Source of the DNA: UBA11889 sp046582115
GTDB lineage: Bacteria > Pseudomonadota > Gammaproteobacteria > Pseudomonadales > Azotimanducaceae
Assembly: GCA_046582115.1 (NCBI GenBank)
Contig: JAYGFA010000021.1
Coordinates: 1 to 53,076, forward strand
Length of the DNA: 53,076 bases
Direction: 5' to 3'
The notes under the pieces are model-generated. The model was given only the letters and a program-made list of their open reading frames with translations. It ran no database searches and was not told the origin of the DNA. This document shows, one piece after another, positions 1 through 7,013 of this stretch (its first letter is position 1; each line of letters starts with the position of its first letter). The translations under genes and the position numbers were made by a program.

Positions 1-444
1 ACGTTCGATCGCAATCTGCGGAATAAGGTTATTCAGGTTGCTATCGAGCACCCGTTTACCATCCAACAGGGTGAGCGTCGCGCCCCCACCTAAACCACGG
101 AAGTTCGCCCCCGTTCGGCTTCCTTCTGGGTTGGTTACCGAATAGTGGGAAGAAAACGCGTCGGAGCCGTAGTTGAAAGTTTGGTTATAAATGATTTCAC
201 CAAGTGCCGGCGTGGCTTCAGCTTCAATGTCTGCTGCATCCAGGACCTGCAATGGCGATGACGAGTCAAAGTTGTCTCGCTTGATCAAAGATCCCGTGAC
301 AATGATCTCCTCGATCGCGTCATCCGCATCATCATCTGCTTGTACCTGGAACGACCAGGCCAACGCACCTAGCACAATCCATGACAAACCCTTATATAGT
401 AGGCTTCCCGGCACTGCGCTGTGCCGTGGTTTATTTGTGTCCAT
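1..444 (-). CDS. TonB-dependent outer-membrane receptor, N-terminal part (cut by window edge)
   Basis: The frame reads from ATG at 444 to the window edge without a stop, giving 148 residues of a longer protein. It has a basic N-terminus and a hydrophobic signal segment ending near VQA (about residues 15-38). A TonB-box-like stretch, EEIIVTGS, follows near residue 47. Next comes the start of a plug domain, with LQVLDAADIEA and the motif GANFRGLGGGATLTLLDGKR. These fit a TonB-dependent siderophore, carbohydrate or vitamin receptor of the outer membrane. The substrate cannot be told because the barrel lies outside the window. A good ribosome site, GGAGAGG, lies just before the ATG, and a perfect TATAAT (minus strand, 493-488) lies about 45 bases upstream. 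Confidence 0.85.
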   Translation of the reverse strand, partial: MDTNKPRHSAVPGSLLYKGLSWIVLGALAWSFQVQADDDADDAIEEIIVTGSLIKRDNFDSSSPLQVLDAADIEAEATPALGEIIYNQTFNYGSDAFSSHYSVTNPEGSRTGANFRGLGGGATLTLLDGKRVLDSNLNNLIPQIAIER

Positions 445-711
445 TACCTCTCCGAAAAGATCTAACTTTGTTCCCACATAAGCATTAATTATAACGCCCC
501 ATTAGGTCAACTTGTATCTTAATTGTAACGTATGTACGTCACGAAACCCCCAATTCTACGGTGGCCGGCCTCCGTAACAAATAGAAACGGCCTTAATGTC
601 TTTGTACCTTCCACACATATTCGATTTAAACCCAACGCCAACGGCTGATATGCGCTATTTTGGGGTCCTCAACGATCGAACCTCAGTTAACGCACGCCAA
701 CAACGGCGAAT
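445..711. other. AT-rich intergenic stretch upstream of the TonB receptor
   Basis: There is no convincing gene here. On the minus strand a perfect -10 hexamer TATAAT sits at 493-488 and a TTGACC at 510-505. The spacing between these two is only 11 bases, so they cannot form one standard sigma70 promoter, but the -10 alone may serve the receptor gene. The rest has no clear hairpin, tRNA or repeat. Together with the doubtful frame at 712-1170, the region may hold no gene from 445 to 1195. Confidence 0.4.
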
Positions 712-1170
712 TTGCCCAATCTTGACGTGAATAACGAAGCTATTCAGTTCGTACGCAGACGCAGCTCTGAACTATTTGCCGGCAGCACGGCAAAGGGTCG
801 TGTTGTTGCATCAAATATTGTTTTCGCCCCAGCTTTTCTGGGTGCGGAGCACGTCGATATCAACGAAGATACCGATTGGTCGATCGTCGCCAGTGAATAC
901 GACTGGAAGTGGCCACGACTTCCGTCGTATAGCAACTACCTGGAACCCTTTGATCGAATCATTCCGATTCCAGAACAAGGTCCAACCCGTCACCAGCCTG
1001 AAATTTATGCCGCCACGTATGCCGAACAGGCTCACGTGCAACGTGAAGGAACTGTCACAGCTCTTGTTGGCTTGTCAGTAGACTGTCCAGAACCCCACCA
1101 ATCTAGAGTCCCACCGTGGTGCACCAACGTGCTCGCGTTTCGAATCGTTGACATCAACAACGTAAAATAA
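712..1170 (+). CDS. Possible hypothetical protein, 152 aa, TTG start
   Basis: I do not recognise this frame. It is open from 691 to a TAA at 1170, and the only usable start is TTG at 712, with no clear ribosome site before it. The composition looks fairly protein-like: rich in Asp, Glu and Ala codons, with a Trp/Tyr-rich stretch around residues 56-75 (EYDWKWPRLPSYSNYL). There is no signal peptide or membrane segment. It is isolated, lying between two minus-strand genes. It may be a real orphan gene, the remains of a longer one, or chance. I would not assign a function. Confidence 0.3.
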   Translation: MPNLDVNNEAIQFVRRRSSELFAGSTAKGRVVASNIVFAPAFLGAEHVDINEDTDWSIVASEYDWKWPRLPSYSNYLEPFDRIIPIPEQGPTRHQPEIYAATYAEQAHVQREGTVTALVGLSVDCPEPHQSRVPPWCTNVLAFRIVDINNVK

Positions 1171-1195
1171 GTCGCCGCGTCCTTTATCGTCCGCG

Positions 1196-1447
1196 TTACT
1201 CTTGTTGATCTCGCCCACGGGCCTCGCTAACTCGCAATGGCCGAGAATCCATTTCGTGACCATTAAGCTCGGCGACAGCCTCGTCAGCACCATCCTCCAT
1301 CTCAACAAATCCGAAACCACGGGACCTTCCCGTCTCCCGATCCGTTATAACGCGTGCAGAACTCACCGATCCAAATGCGGCGAACAGCTCGCGCAACTCT
1401 TCGTCACCCGCAGACCAGGGAAGATTCCCTACGTAAATGTTTTTCAC
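1196..1447 (-). CDS. Stand-alone RRM RNA-binding protein
   Basis: A small single-domain RNA recognition motif protein. RNP2 (IYVGNLP) lies near the N-terminus and RNP1 (RGFGFVEM) about 40 residues later, with the usual LRELFAAFG helix between them. It should bind single-stranded RNA. Proteins of this type are common in cyanobacteria and many gammaproteobacteria, where they are often linked to cold or stress responses; that role is family knowledge and not visible here. I prefer the GTG start at 1447, giving MKNIYVGNLPWS as in relatives, with GGAGGGG just upstream. An ATG at 1459 in the same frame would add four residues (MGGD). The acidic, glutamine-ended tail is short. It is monocistronic. 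Confidence 0.88.
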   Translation of the reverse strand: MKNIYVGNLPWSAGDEELRELFAAFGSVSSARVITDRETGRSRGFGFVEMEDGADEAVAELNGHEMDSRPLRVSEARGRDQQE

Positions 1448-1639
1448 ATCCCCTCCCATGAACCGCCTAAAGACCGTGCACTACCACTCCTTCGGTAGCG
1501 CACGATTTACGACCCCTCATGACTACTCTATCGCTTGATCCGATTCGCTTCCATCGTCGGAAGAGTGGTTTGCATGCGTCTTGCCGCGCAAGGTAATTAA
1601 CTACGTAATTAATGTTTGAGCGTACCAAGGCTCATGGGT

Positions 1640-2731
1640 TTAGACATTGAATCGAAAGTGAACGACGTCGCCGTCTGCGATCACGTAGTCCTTGCCCTCA
1701 AGGCGCCAGCGGCCCGCTTCCCTGGCCGCCAGTTCGCCACCATGTTTTACGAAGTCCTGGTATGCGACAACCTCTGCGCGAATAAACCCTTTTTCAAAAT
1801 CGGTATGGATGACGCCGGCGGCGGCGGGAGCCAGCGTACCTGTTGGAATTGCCCAAGCCCGCGCTTCTTTTGGACCTGCCGTAAAGTAACTTTGAAGACC
1901 TAGAAGGTGATAGCCAGCGCGAATGACACGATTGAGTCCGGGTTCGTCGACGCCAAGATCCCTGATGAATTCGAGTTTTTCGCTATCCTCAAGTTCCGCG
2001 ATTTCCGACTCAATTTTGTTGCACACGGGTACTAACGCCGAACCATCCGAATCCGCAACAGACGCGACTTCCGCCAACAATGGGTTGTCGGCAAAACCAT
2101 CTTCAGCGACATTTGCGATATACATAACTGGTTTTGCCGTAATGAAGTGGCAATCTTCGATTGCGTCACGCGCACGCTCATCGAGATCCAGATTTCGTAC
2201 GCTTATCCCCTCATCGAGCCCCGCGATCACCTTATCGACGACGTCCATGGTCTTTCGCGCGTCTTTATCTCCGGCATTTGCCATTCGGCTCAACCTATCG
2301 TGAACACGGCCAGCAGTATCGAGATCCGCCAGGGCCAATTCTGTATCGATCGTTCCGATATCGTTCGCGGGCGAAACATCGCCAGAAACATGGGTTATGT
2401 TTTCGTCTTCGAAACAACGAACAACGTGGGCAATCGCCTGCGTTTCTCGGATGTACGCTAGAAACTGATTGCCGAGTCCTTCACCTTCGGACGCGCCAGC
2501 TACGAGTCCAGCGATATCAACAAATTCCACGACGCTAGGAATCACTCGCTCCGGCCTAACGATCTTTGCAAGACGGTCTAACCTTGGGTCCGGAACCGGC
2601 ACGACGCCCGTATTCGGCTCAATCGTACAAAAAAGGAAATTCTTCGCTTCGACCCTTGCGTTGGTAAGCGCATTAAATAAAGTGGACTTCCCAACGTTTG
2701 GCAAACCCACGATTCCGCAACTAAACCCCAT
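1640..2731 (-). CDS. ychF: Redox-regulated ATPase YchF (Obg-like)
   Basis: A 363-residue TRAFAC-class P-loop NTPase of the YchF/OLA1 family. The G1 loop GLPNVGKST is at residues 9-17, switch II is DIAGLVAGA near 70, and an NVAE motif is near 200. That NxxE replaces NKxD and is the known reason YchF prefers ATP over GTP. The C-terminal TGS-like part is present, ending in DGDVVHFRFNV. The ATG at 2731 is chosen because the family starts MGFxCGIVGLPNVGK. A longer in-frame start at 2788 would run inside pth. Its ATG overlaps the pth stop by one base (TAATG), so the two are probably translationally coupled, as in many gammaproteobacteria. Confidence 0.95.
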   Translation of the reverse strand: MGFSCGIVGLPNVGKSTLFNALTNARVEAKNFLFCTIEPNTGVVPVPDPRLDRLAKIVRPERVIPSVVEFVDIAGLVAGASEGEGLGNQFLAYIRETQAIAHVVRCFEDENITHVSGDVSPANDIGTIDTELALADLDTAGRVHDRLSRMANAGDKDARKTMDVVDKVIAGLDEGISVRNLDLDERARDAIEDCHFITAKPVMYIANVAEDGFADNPLLAEVASVADSDGSALVPVCNKIESEIAELEDSEKLEFIRDLGVDEPGLNRVIRAGYHLLGLQSYFTAGPKEARAWAIPTGTLAPAAAGVIHTDFEKGFIRAEVVAYQDFVKHGGELAAREAGRWRLEGKDYVIADGDVVHFRFNV

Positions 2732-3333
2732 TAGTCTTCGTTTCGCGCTTCTTCGGGCGCGTGAAACACGGTCATCGCCTTCTGCCAATGTCCCAACAGT
2801 GCGAATTTAATGACCTCATCATCTAGCCAAGCACTTGCTCGCTCTTTATCGAGGTCGTCGGCCGACATCCTGGTCCGCGTTAGAAACGGGGTCATCTTGT
2901 CAGGGTCACCTGGATGCCCCACGCCGATTCGCAAGCGCGCAAAGTCAGGGGATCCAGCAAAGGCCGCGATGGCGCTCTTAATTCCGTTATGACCGTTGTG
3001 CCCGCCGCCCAACCTTATCTTGGATACCCCCATCGGAAACGCAACGTCATCGTACGCGATTAGGATCTCGGACGGCGCAATCTTAAAAAAACGAGCAGTC
3101 GCCTCAATAGACTCACCAGAAGCATTCATGAACGTCGTCGGGAAAAGAAAGCGCACCTCCCGTCCAAAGAGCTCGGAGTGTCCATATTCACCATGGAAAC
3201 GAGCTTCTCTGGCTAGCGCTATATCAAACCGCTCGGAAAGACGTCGCAACCAGCGTTCGCCCGCATTGTGACGCGTTAAAGCATATTCACGCCCGGGATT
3301 ACCAAGTCCCACGATCAGGCGCAGGTCCGCCAC
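2731..3333 (-). CDS. pth: Peptidyl-tRNA hydrolase
   Basis: A 200-residue cytosolic Pth that frees tRNA from peptidyl-tRNA dropped by ribosomes. The N-terminal signature VGLGNPGREYALTRHNAG is intact: Asn12 and the catalytic His22 are present, as is the AYDDVAFPMG loop with the active-site Asp near residue 95. GGGHNGHNGIKS near 113 supplies the second conserved Asn. Length matches the family (about 194 in E. coli). The start is GTG with a strong ribosome site, GGGAGG, five bases before it. It lies between rplY and ychF in the conserved order. Confidence 0.96.
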   Translation of the reverse strand: MADLRLIVGLGNPGREYALTRHNAGERWLRRLSERFDIALAREARFHGEYGHSELFGREVRFLFPTTFMNASGESIEATARFFKIAPSEILIAYDDVAFPMGVSKIRLGGGHNGHNGIKSAIAAFAGSPDFARLRIGVGHPGDPDKMTPFLTRTRMSADDLDKERASAWLDDEVIKFALLGHWQKAMTVFHAPEEARNED

Positions 3334-3410
3334 TCAGACCTCCCTAGTGACACCCATAGCAATAACCTGGGGTCCAACGCGCCAAGTTATTCTGAATCAG
3401 GCTCGACAGC

Positions 3411-4136
3411 CTAATCACCCGTCGTGGAATCGTCCTCATCAGCCCCACTCTCAGCCGAGTCATCCTTTTCAGATCCTTCTTCGTCGGAAGTAATTATGGC
3501 TTCATCACCTTCTTCCTCGTCGCCTTGCATTTCGTCTTCTTCTATTTCAAGTCGAGGAGCCAACACACTTGCAACCTGGATGTCGCGGTCTTCATCGCCC
3601 GAAGCCAATGCAACGACAATCACATCTTCGGGCACTGTAAGGTCCGTTAATCGAATCGAATCGCCAATTTCGAGCTCGACCATATCAACTTCAATAAATT
3701 CCGGTAAGTTCGCTGGCAAACAGCTGACTTCGATCTCGGTGAGATTATGCGCAATACTGCCCCCATCCACTTTCACTCCGGGGCACTCTTCTTCATTTAA
3801 GAATCGCAACGGGATGGCCACGTTGATTTCCCGGTCGGCCTGGACCCGGAGAAAATCGATGTGGGTAACTTTTTCGGACGCCGGATTACGTTGTAGATCC
3901 CGCACGACGGCTTGTTGAGATTTCTTACCAACACAAACTTCTAGTACCTGCGAAAAGAACGACTCGTCTTGCATCGCCTTGAGGAGATCCCTGTGATCCA
4001 TCACAAGGGGTATAGGGTCATCACTGCCTCCGTACAAAATACCAGGTACCTTGTCTTGCGTCTTGCGCAGGCGGCGGCTCGCGGCCTTACCCATTTGCTT
4101 GCGACGCTCGGCGTTAATAACAATCGAGTCCGCCAT
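3411..4136 (-). CDS. rplY: 50S ribosomal protein L25 (CTC family) with acidic tail
   Basis: The protein binds 5S rRNA on the large subunit. Residues 1 to about 95 are the L25 domain and about 100-195 the TL5/CTC C-terminal domain (PLRFLNEEECPGVKVDG, VEVDMVELEIGDSIRLTDL). This makes it the long form, 241 aa, against 94 in E. coli. The last 40 or so residues are a run of Asp, Glu and Ser (EEEGDEAIITSDEEGS onward) of unknown role. The ATG has GGAGAG upstream. A perfect 9-bp hairpin at 4163-4186 lies just before the gene. Confidence 0.95.
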   Translation of the reverse strand: MADSIVINAERRKQMGKAASRRLRKTQDKVPGILYGGSDDPIPLVMDHRDLLKAMQDESFFSQVLEVCVGKKSQQAVVRDLQRNPASEKVTHIDFLRVQADREINVAIPLRFLNEEECPGVKVDGGSIAHNLTEIEVSCLPANLPEFIEVDMVELEIGDSIRLTDLTVPEDVIVVALASGDEDRDIQVASVLAPRLEIEEDEMQGDEEEGDEAIITSDEEGSEKDDSAESGADEDDSTTGD

Positions 4137-4162
4137 GTCGGCTCTCCATTAACTAGTTCTTG

Positions 4163-4186
4163 CGAAGGATTAAGACCAATCCTTCG
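4163..4186 (-). repeat. Perfect 9-bp inverted repeat upstream of rplY
   Basis: CGAAGGATT (4163-4171) and AATCCTTCG (4178-4186) flank a six-base loop. It lies between the prs remnant and rplY. There is no T tract after it on either strand, so it does not look like a simple intrinsic terminator. It may be a leader structure for rplY, an mRNA-end stabiliser, or a protein-binding palindrome. Confidence 0.5.
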
Positions 4187-4223
4187 GTACGCACGGCAGA
4201 GCCCAGACCGATCAAAACGGCCG

Positions 4224-4702
4224 TTAACGAAACATCGCGCTAACTGACTCTTCGTTACTTACTCGCCGAATCGCCTCTGTTAGGACTCGATCAAGACGGA
4301 GTTGGCGAATCTTGCCACAACTCGCCGCTTGCTCAAACAACGGGATGGTATCTGTCACGACCATTTCATCGATGTCCAAGGCCAGAATCCTATCGACAGT
4401 GTCCCTAGACAGCACAGGATGGGTACTGCAGGCGACTACCAAACACGCTTCTTGAGACTTCAAAGCGCGAACCGCATTTCATAATGTACCCGCTGTATCC
4501 ACCATGTCATCGACTCGAATTGCAGTATGGCCGTCGACATCACAGATAATATTACTGACATCATACTCATTCGCTCGATCCCGACGTTTGTCAATAATGG
4601 CGAGACCGACATCAGCAATTTGCTTGGCTAGGGCTCGAGCTCGCTCACCAAGCTCTCGCTAAATATCATGAGGTCGCTCAAGACTACCACCGTCTCCTTG
4701 AA
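4224..4702 (-). pseudogene. prs: Decayed ribose-phosphate pyrophosphokinase (prs), C-terminal half only
   Basis: Conceptual translation matches the C-terminal half of PRPP synthetase: ERARALAKQIADVGLAIIDKR, then IRVDDMVDTAGTL, then VVTDTIPLFEQA, and the family ending EAIRRVSNEESVSAMF. In the frame of the conserved C-terminus there is a TAG just before RELGERAR and a TGA right after VDDMVDTAGTL. A VVVLSD segment upstream fits the family VVVSPD motif but is in another frame, so a frameshift is also likely. The PRPP-binding loop has Ala where the second-last Gly of VDDxxDTGGT is expected. The N-terminal half is missing and the remnant abuts the 3' end of tRNA-Gln. The longest open part (4224-4463) starts at an internal Met and would lack the active site. 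A working copy should exist elsewhere. Confidence 0.85.
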
Positions 4703-4714
4703 TGCACTGTTGTT

Positions 4715-4789
4715 TGGCTGGGGTGGCAGGATTCGAACCTGCGAATGCCGGGATCAAAACCCGGTGCCTTACCACTTGGCGACACCCCA
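4715..4789 (-). tRNA. tRNA-Gln (anticodon TTG)
   Basis: A 75-base cloverleaf on the minus strand. The acceptor arms TGGGGTG and CACCCCA pair fully. The anticodon stem CCGGG/CCCGG holds the loop TTTTGAT, giving anticodon TTG (4757-4755). The T-arm has GTTCGAATC, and the 3' CCA is encoded (4717-4715). In gammaproteobacteria this tRNA commonly lies between ispE and prs. Here both neighbours are damaged or missing. Confidence 0.97.
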
Positions 4790-5104
4790 TCACTGACCTG
4801 TCGAGGCTCGCGACGGCGAGTATTCTGGATTCGCTGCCTGCGGCGTGTCAACGCGATCCTGTCACCTCGATCAAAAGGGCAAGAAGAACAGAGATTCTCC
4901 TCTCATTATTATCTCTCAACCACTAGATCAGGCAGGCAGTTGTTAGGCACGTATCTGCGCGCCGAGTTCACTGACCCTGGTCTTATACAATTGGGTATTG
5001 CCCGAGCTCGACGGCGCGCGGGAAAGCACACGCGTTTTATTGGCCAGAAATTCAGTAGTGCAGTGATTTTTTAAAGCGCGTCTGCTGCCAAAAATTAACC
5101 AGGT
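4790..5104 (-). other. Non-coding gap where ispE is expected; possible relic
   Basis: There is no intact gene in these 315 bases between lolB and tRNA-Gln, the place where ispE (CDP-methyl-erythritol kinase) sits in relatives. On the minus strand near 5090-4985 short pieces in shifting frames resemble the IspE kinase core. One is Gly-Ser followed, after a frame change, by Asp-Ala and then TALLNFW (compare GGSSDAAxxLxALNxLW). About 20 codons later RAVELGQYPIV could match the ELGxxLGADVPxF stretch. The match is short and needs several indels and stops, so I call it only a possible remnant. Nothing else is recognisable. Confidence 0.3.
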
Positions 5105-5680
5105 TTATTGCTGCGCTGCGGCAAACTGCCATCGTTTCACAAGAACCGTAAGTTCAACCATTCCGTCAGTAAAACTTATACGATGCGGTACGCGATACCC
5201 ATCCACAAGCCTAAAATCACGGTATGCCAAATCGATGCCTAACTGTTTGAAGGCTATGACATCTCCGGTTTCGGCGCGCTCGAGACCTTCTACTATTGCA
5301 CCGGTTATAGGTCTACCGCGTACCCAAACACTGAAAGCGTCAATGGGCGCAGAGATCCCCACTTGCTCCTGCAAAATTTTACCTGGAGCAATATTCTCAA
5401 CGCGCTCTGCATCAGCTGTTTCTACCGTCACGGACGAAGCACTTCCCACGAGTCTAGTCTTCCCTTGACCTAACGGCCCCCAAAATACCACGTCAAAGTT
5501 ATTTTCAGACTGCACCCATCGAACGCTTGCGCTCGTTGCGCGGTCCATCCCCCGAATACCTATTCGGCCCTCGAGTATAAAGTCTGCCTTCACCGCAGGA
5601 TCAGACCGAGGTAACGAACTACAAGATACGCCGAGAAACAACAAAAAAAGCTTAATTAATAATGGCTTAGATGTACTCAT
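5105..5680 (-). CDS. lolB: Outer-membrane lipoprotein insertion factor LolB
   Basis: A 191-residue protein expected to take lipoproteins from LolA and place them in the inner leaflet of the outer membrane. The signal peptide KPLLIKLFLLFLG is followed by a lipobox-like GVSC, with the lipidated Cys near residue 20. Then comes FILEGRIGIRG, the usual LolB opening (F...GR.gv), and WVQSENNFDVVFWGPLGQGKTRL, the conserved strand with GPLG. The ATG at 5680 has AAGGGA five bases before it; the frame extends upstream but only over the hemA promoter region. It is divergent from hemA over 73 bases. The expected downstream partner ispE is missing. Confidence 0.88.
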   Translation of the reverse strand: MSTSKPLLIKLFLLFLGVSCSSLPRSDPAVKADFILEGRIGIRGMDRATSASVRWVQSENNFDVVFWGPLGQGKTRLVGSASSVTVETADAERVENIAPGKILQEQVGISAPIDAFSVWVRGRPITGAIVEGLERAETGDVIAFKQLGIDLAYRDFRLVDGYRVPHRISFTDGMVELTVLVKRWQFAAAQQ

Positions 5681-5753
5681 GCCAATCCCTTCAAAGGGGT
5701 TCTGATAGTATTGTCGGATCCGGGGAATTGGGCCTCGACCATACCAGACCACC

Positions 5754-7007
5754 ATGGCACTTCTTGTGATCGGCATTAGTTTCCGCACGGCCGACGTGTC
5801 GCTCAGGGAGAAATTCGCATTTCCCGAAACTGACACTGCACCTGTTTTAAAGGAACTCACTAGCTCGGTCCAAGGTCTAAACGAAGCAATAATACTGTCC
5901 ACCTGTAACCGCACGGAAATTTACTGTTCAATCGAAAAGGCTGCACACGAAAACTTGGTCCAATGGTTTCTTCGAAATCGACACGGTGACCCAAACGAAT
6001 TCAACTCCATAAATTACACCTACTGGGATCTCGAAGCTGCACGCCACATGATGCGCGTGACATCGGGTCTCGATTCCCAGGTTCTTGGAGAACCGCAAAT
6101 CGCGGGACAAGTTAAGGATGCCTACGATTCATCTCGACGAGCCGAAACCTTGGGCCCCGAACTAAATGTACTTGCACGGCACAGTTTCCGCGCGGCAAAA
6201 AAAGTTCGTTCTCATACCGACATCGGCCGTAATCCGGTGTCGGTGGCGTCTGCCGCTGTGACCACGGCCCACCAAATCTTTTCCGACCTCTCTACAACTA
6301 GCGTTCTGCTTGTTGGCGCAGGCGCCACAATCGAATTGGTGGCTCGCCATTTGAAGAGCGCAGGCGTACATCGAATCGCCATAGCGAATCGAAGCCTCAA
6401 AAAGGCGACCTCCTTAGCAACAAAAGTGGCCCACGATTCAATGCACTTGTCAGAGATAGGTGACGTTCTACACGAATACGACATCATCATCAGTTCCACC
6501 GGAAGCCCTGAACGGGTAATTGCCAAGAAAACAGTTCAACAAGCATGCCGGAAGCGCCGTTACCGGCCTCTTTTTATGGTTGACATCGCAGTACCCCGAG
6601 ACATTGATCCAGAGGTTGCGACGCTCAAAGACGTCTACCTTTACACTATCGACGATCTCACCTCGGTCATTGAAGAAAATATCGTGGGCCGCAAGGAATC
6701 CGCTGAACAGGCAGAAGAGATTATTCTCGAAACCGTTGAGCAATACGCACGCGAAAAAGGCGCTCGCAACGGCCAAGAACTCATAAAACTCTTTCGCAAA
6801 TCCGCTGGCAATGTCCGCGATGCAGAGCTTAAACGAGCCATTAATCGACTCGATTCGGGCGGCGACCCGGGTGAATTGTTGTCGAGACTTGCTCATGACC
6901 TCACTAACAAGCTAATTCATTCACCAACGCTAGCGATACGAAATGCTGCTTCAGATGATCGGAAAGAAATTCTCGAATATATCCGTAAAAGCCTTCAGCG
7001 TGACTGA
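5754..7007 (+). CDS. hemA: Glutamyl-tRNA reductase
   Basis: A 417-residue enzyme that makes glutamate-1-semialdehyde from Glu-tRNA, the first committed step of tetrapyrrole synthesis by the C5 path. The catalytic Cys51 lies in STCNRTEIY. The substrate-domain motif SGLDSQVLGEPQI is near residue 105, the NADPH-binding VLLVGAGATIELVARHL near 187, and the dimerisation helix fills the C-terminus. Length equals the E. coli enzyme (418). It starts a plus-strand cluster, with prfA six bases downstream. This hemA-prfA-prmC order is widespread in gammaproteobacteria. Confidence 0.97.
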   Translation: MALLVIGISFRTADVSLREKFAFPETDTAPVLKELTSSVQGLNEAIILSTCNRTEIYCSIEKAAHENLVQWFLRNRHGDPNEFNSINYTYWDLEAARHMMRVTSGLDSQVLGEPQIAGQVKDAYDSSRRAETLGPELNVLARHSFRAAKKVRSHTDIGRNPVSVASAAVTTAHQIFSDLSTTSVLLVGAGATIELVARHLKSAGVHRIAIANRSLKKATSLATKVAHDSMHLSEIGDVLHEYDIIISSTGSPERVIAKKTVQQACRKRRYRPLFMVDIAVPRDIDPEVATLKDVYLYTIDDLTSVIEENIVGRKESAEQAEEIILETVEQYAREKGARNGQELIKLFRKSAGNVRDAELKRAINRLDSGGDPGELLSRLAHDLTNKLIHSPTLAIRNAASDDRKEILEYIRKSLQRD

Positions 7008-7013
7008 ATCGTT

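Noticed and set aside
191..481. 96-codon plus-strand frame at the left end
   Set aside because: Mirror of the TonB receptor signal peptide and plug, which is well supported on the minus strand.
505..510. TTGACC as the -35 of the TonB receptor promoter
   Set aside because: Only 11 bases from the TATAAT at 493-488, too close for sigma70.
1600..1615. AATTAACTACGTAATT near-palindrome downstream of ychF
   Set aside because: Imperfect and AT-rich; likely chance.
3424..3918. Serine-rich plus-strand frame of 164 codons
   Set aside because: It is the reverse reading of the acidic L25 tail and domain.
4224..4463. Short intact gene for the last 79 residues of PrsA
   Set aside because: It lacks the ATP and PRPP sites and continues upstream through stops with clear Prs similarity, so it is part of a pseudogene.
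5681..5914. Longer N-terminus for lolB (start at 5914)
   Set aside because: It would run through the hemA start and place the lipoprotein signal in mid-protein.
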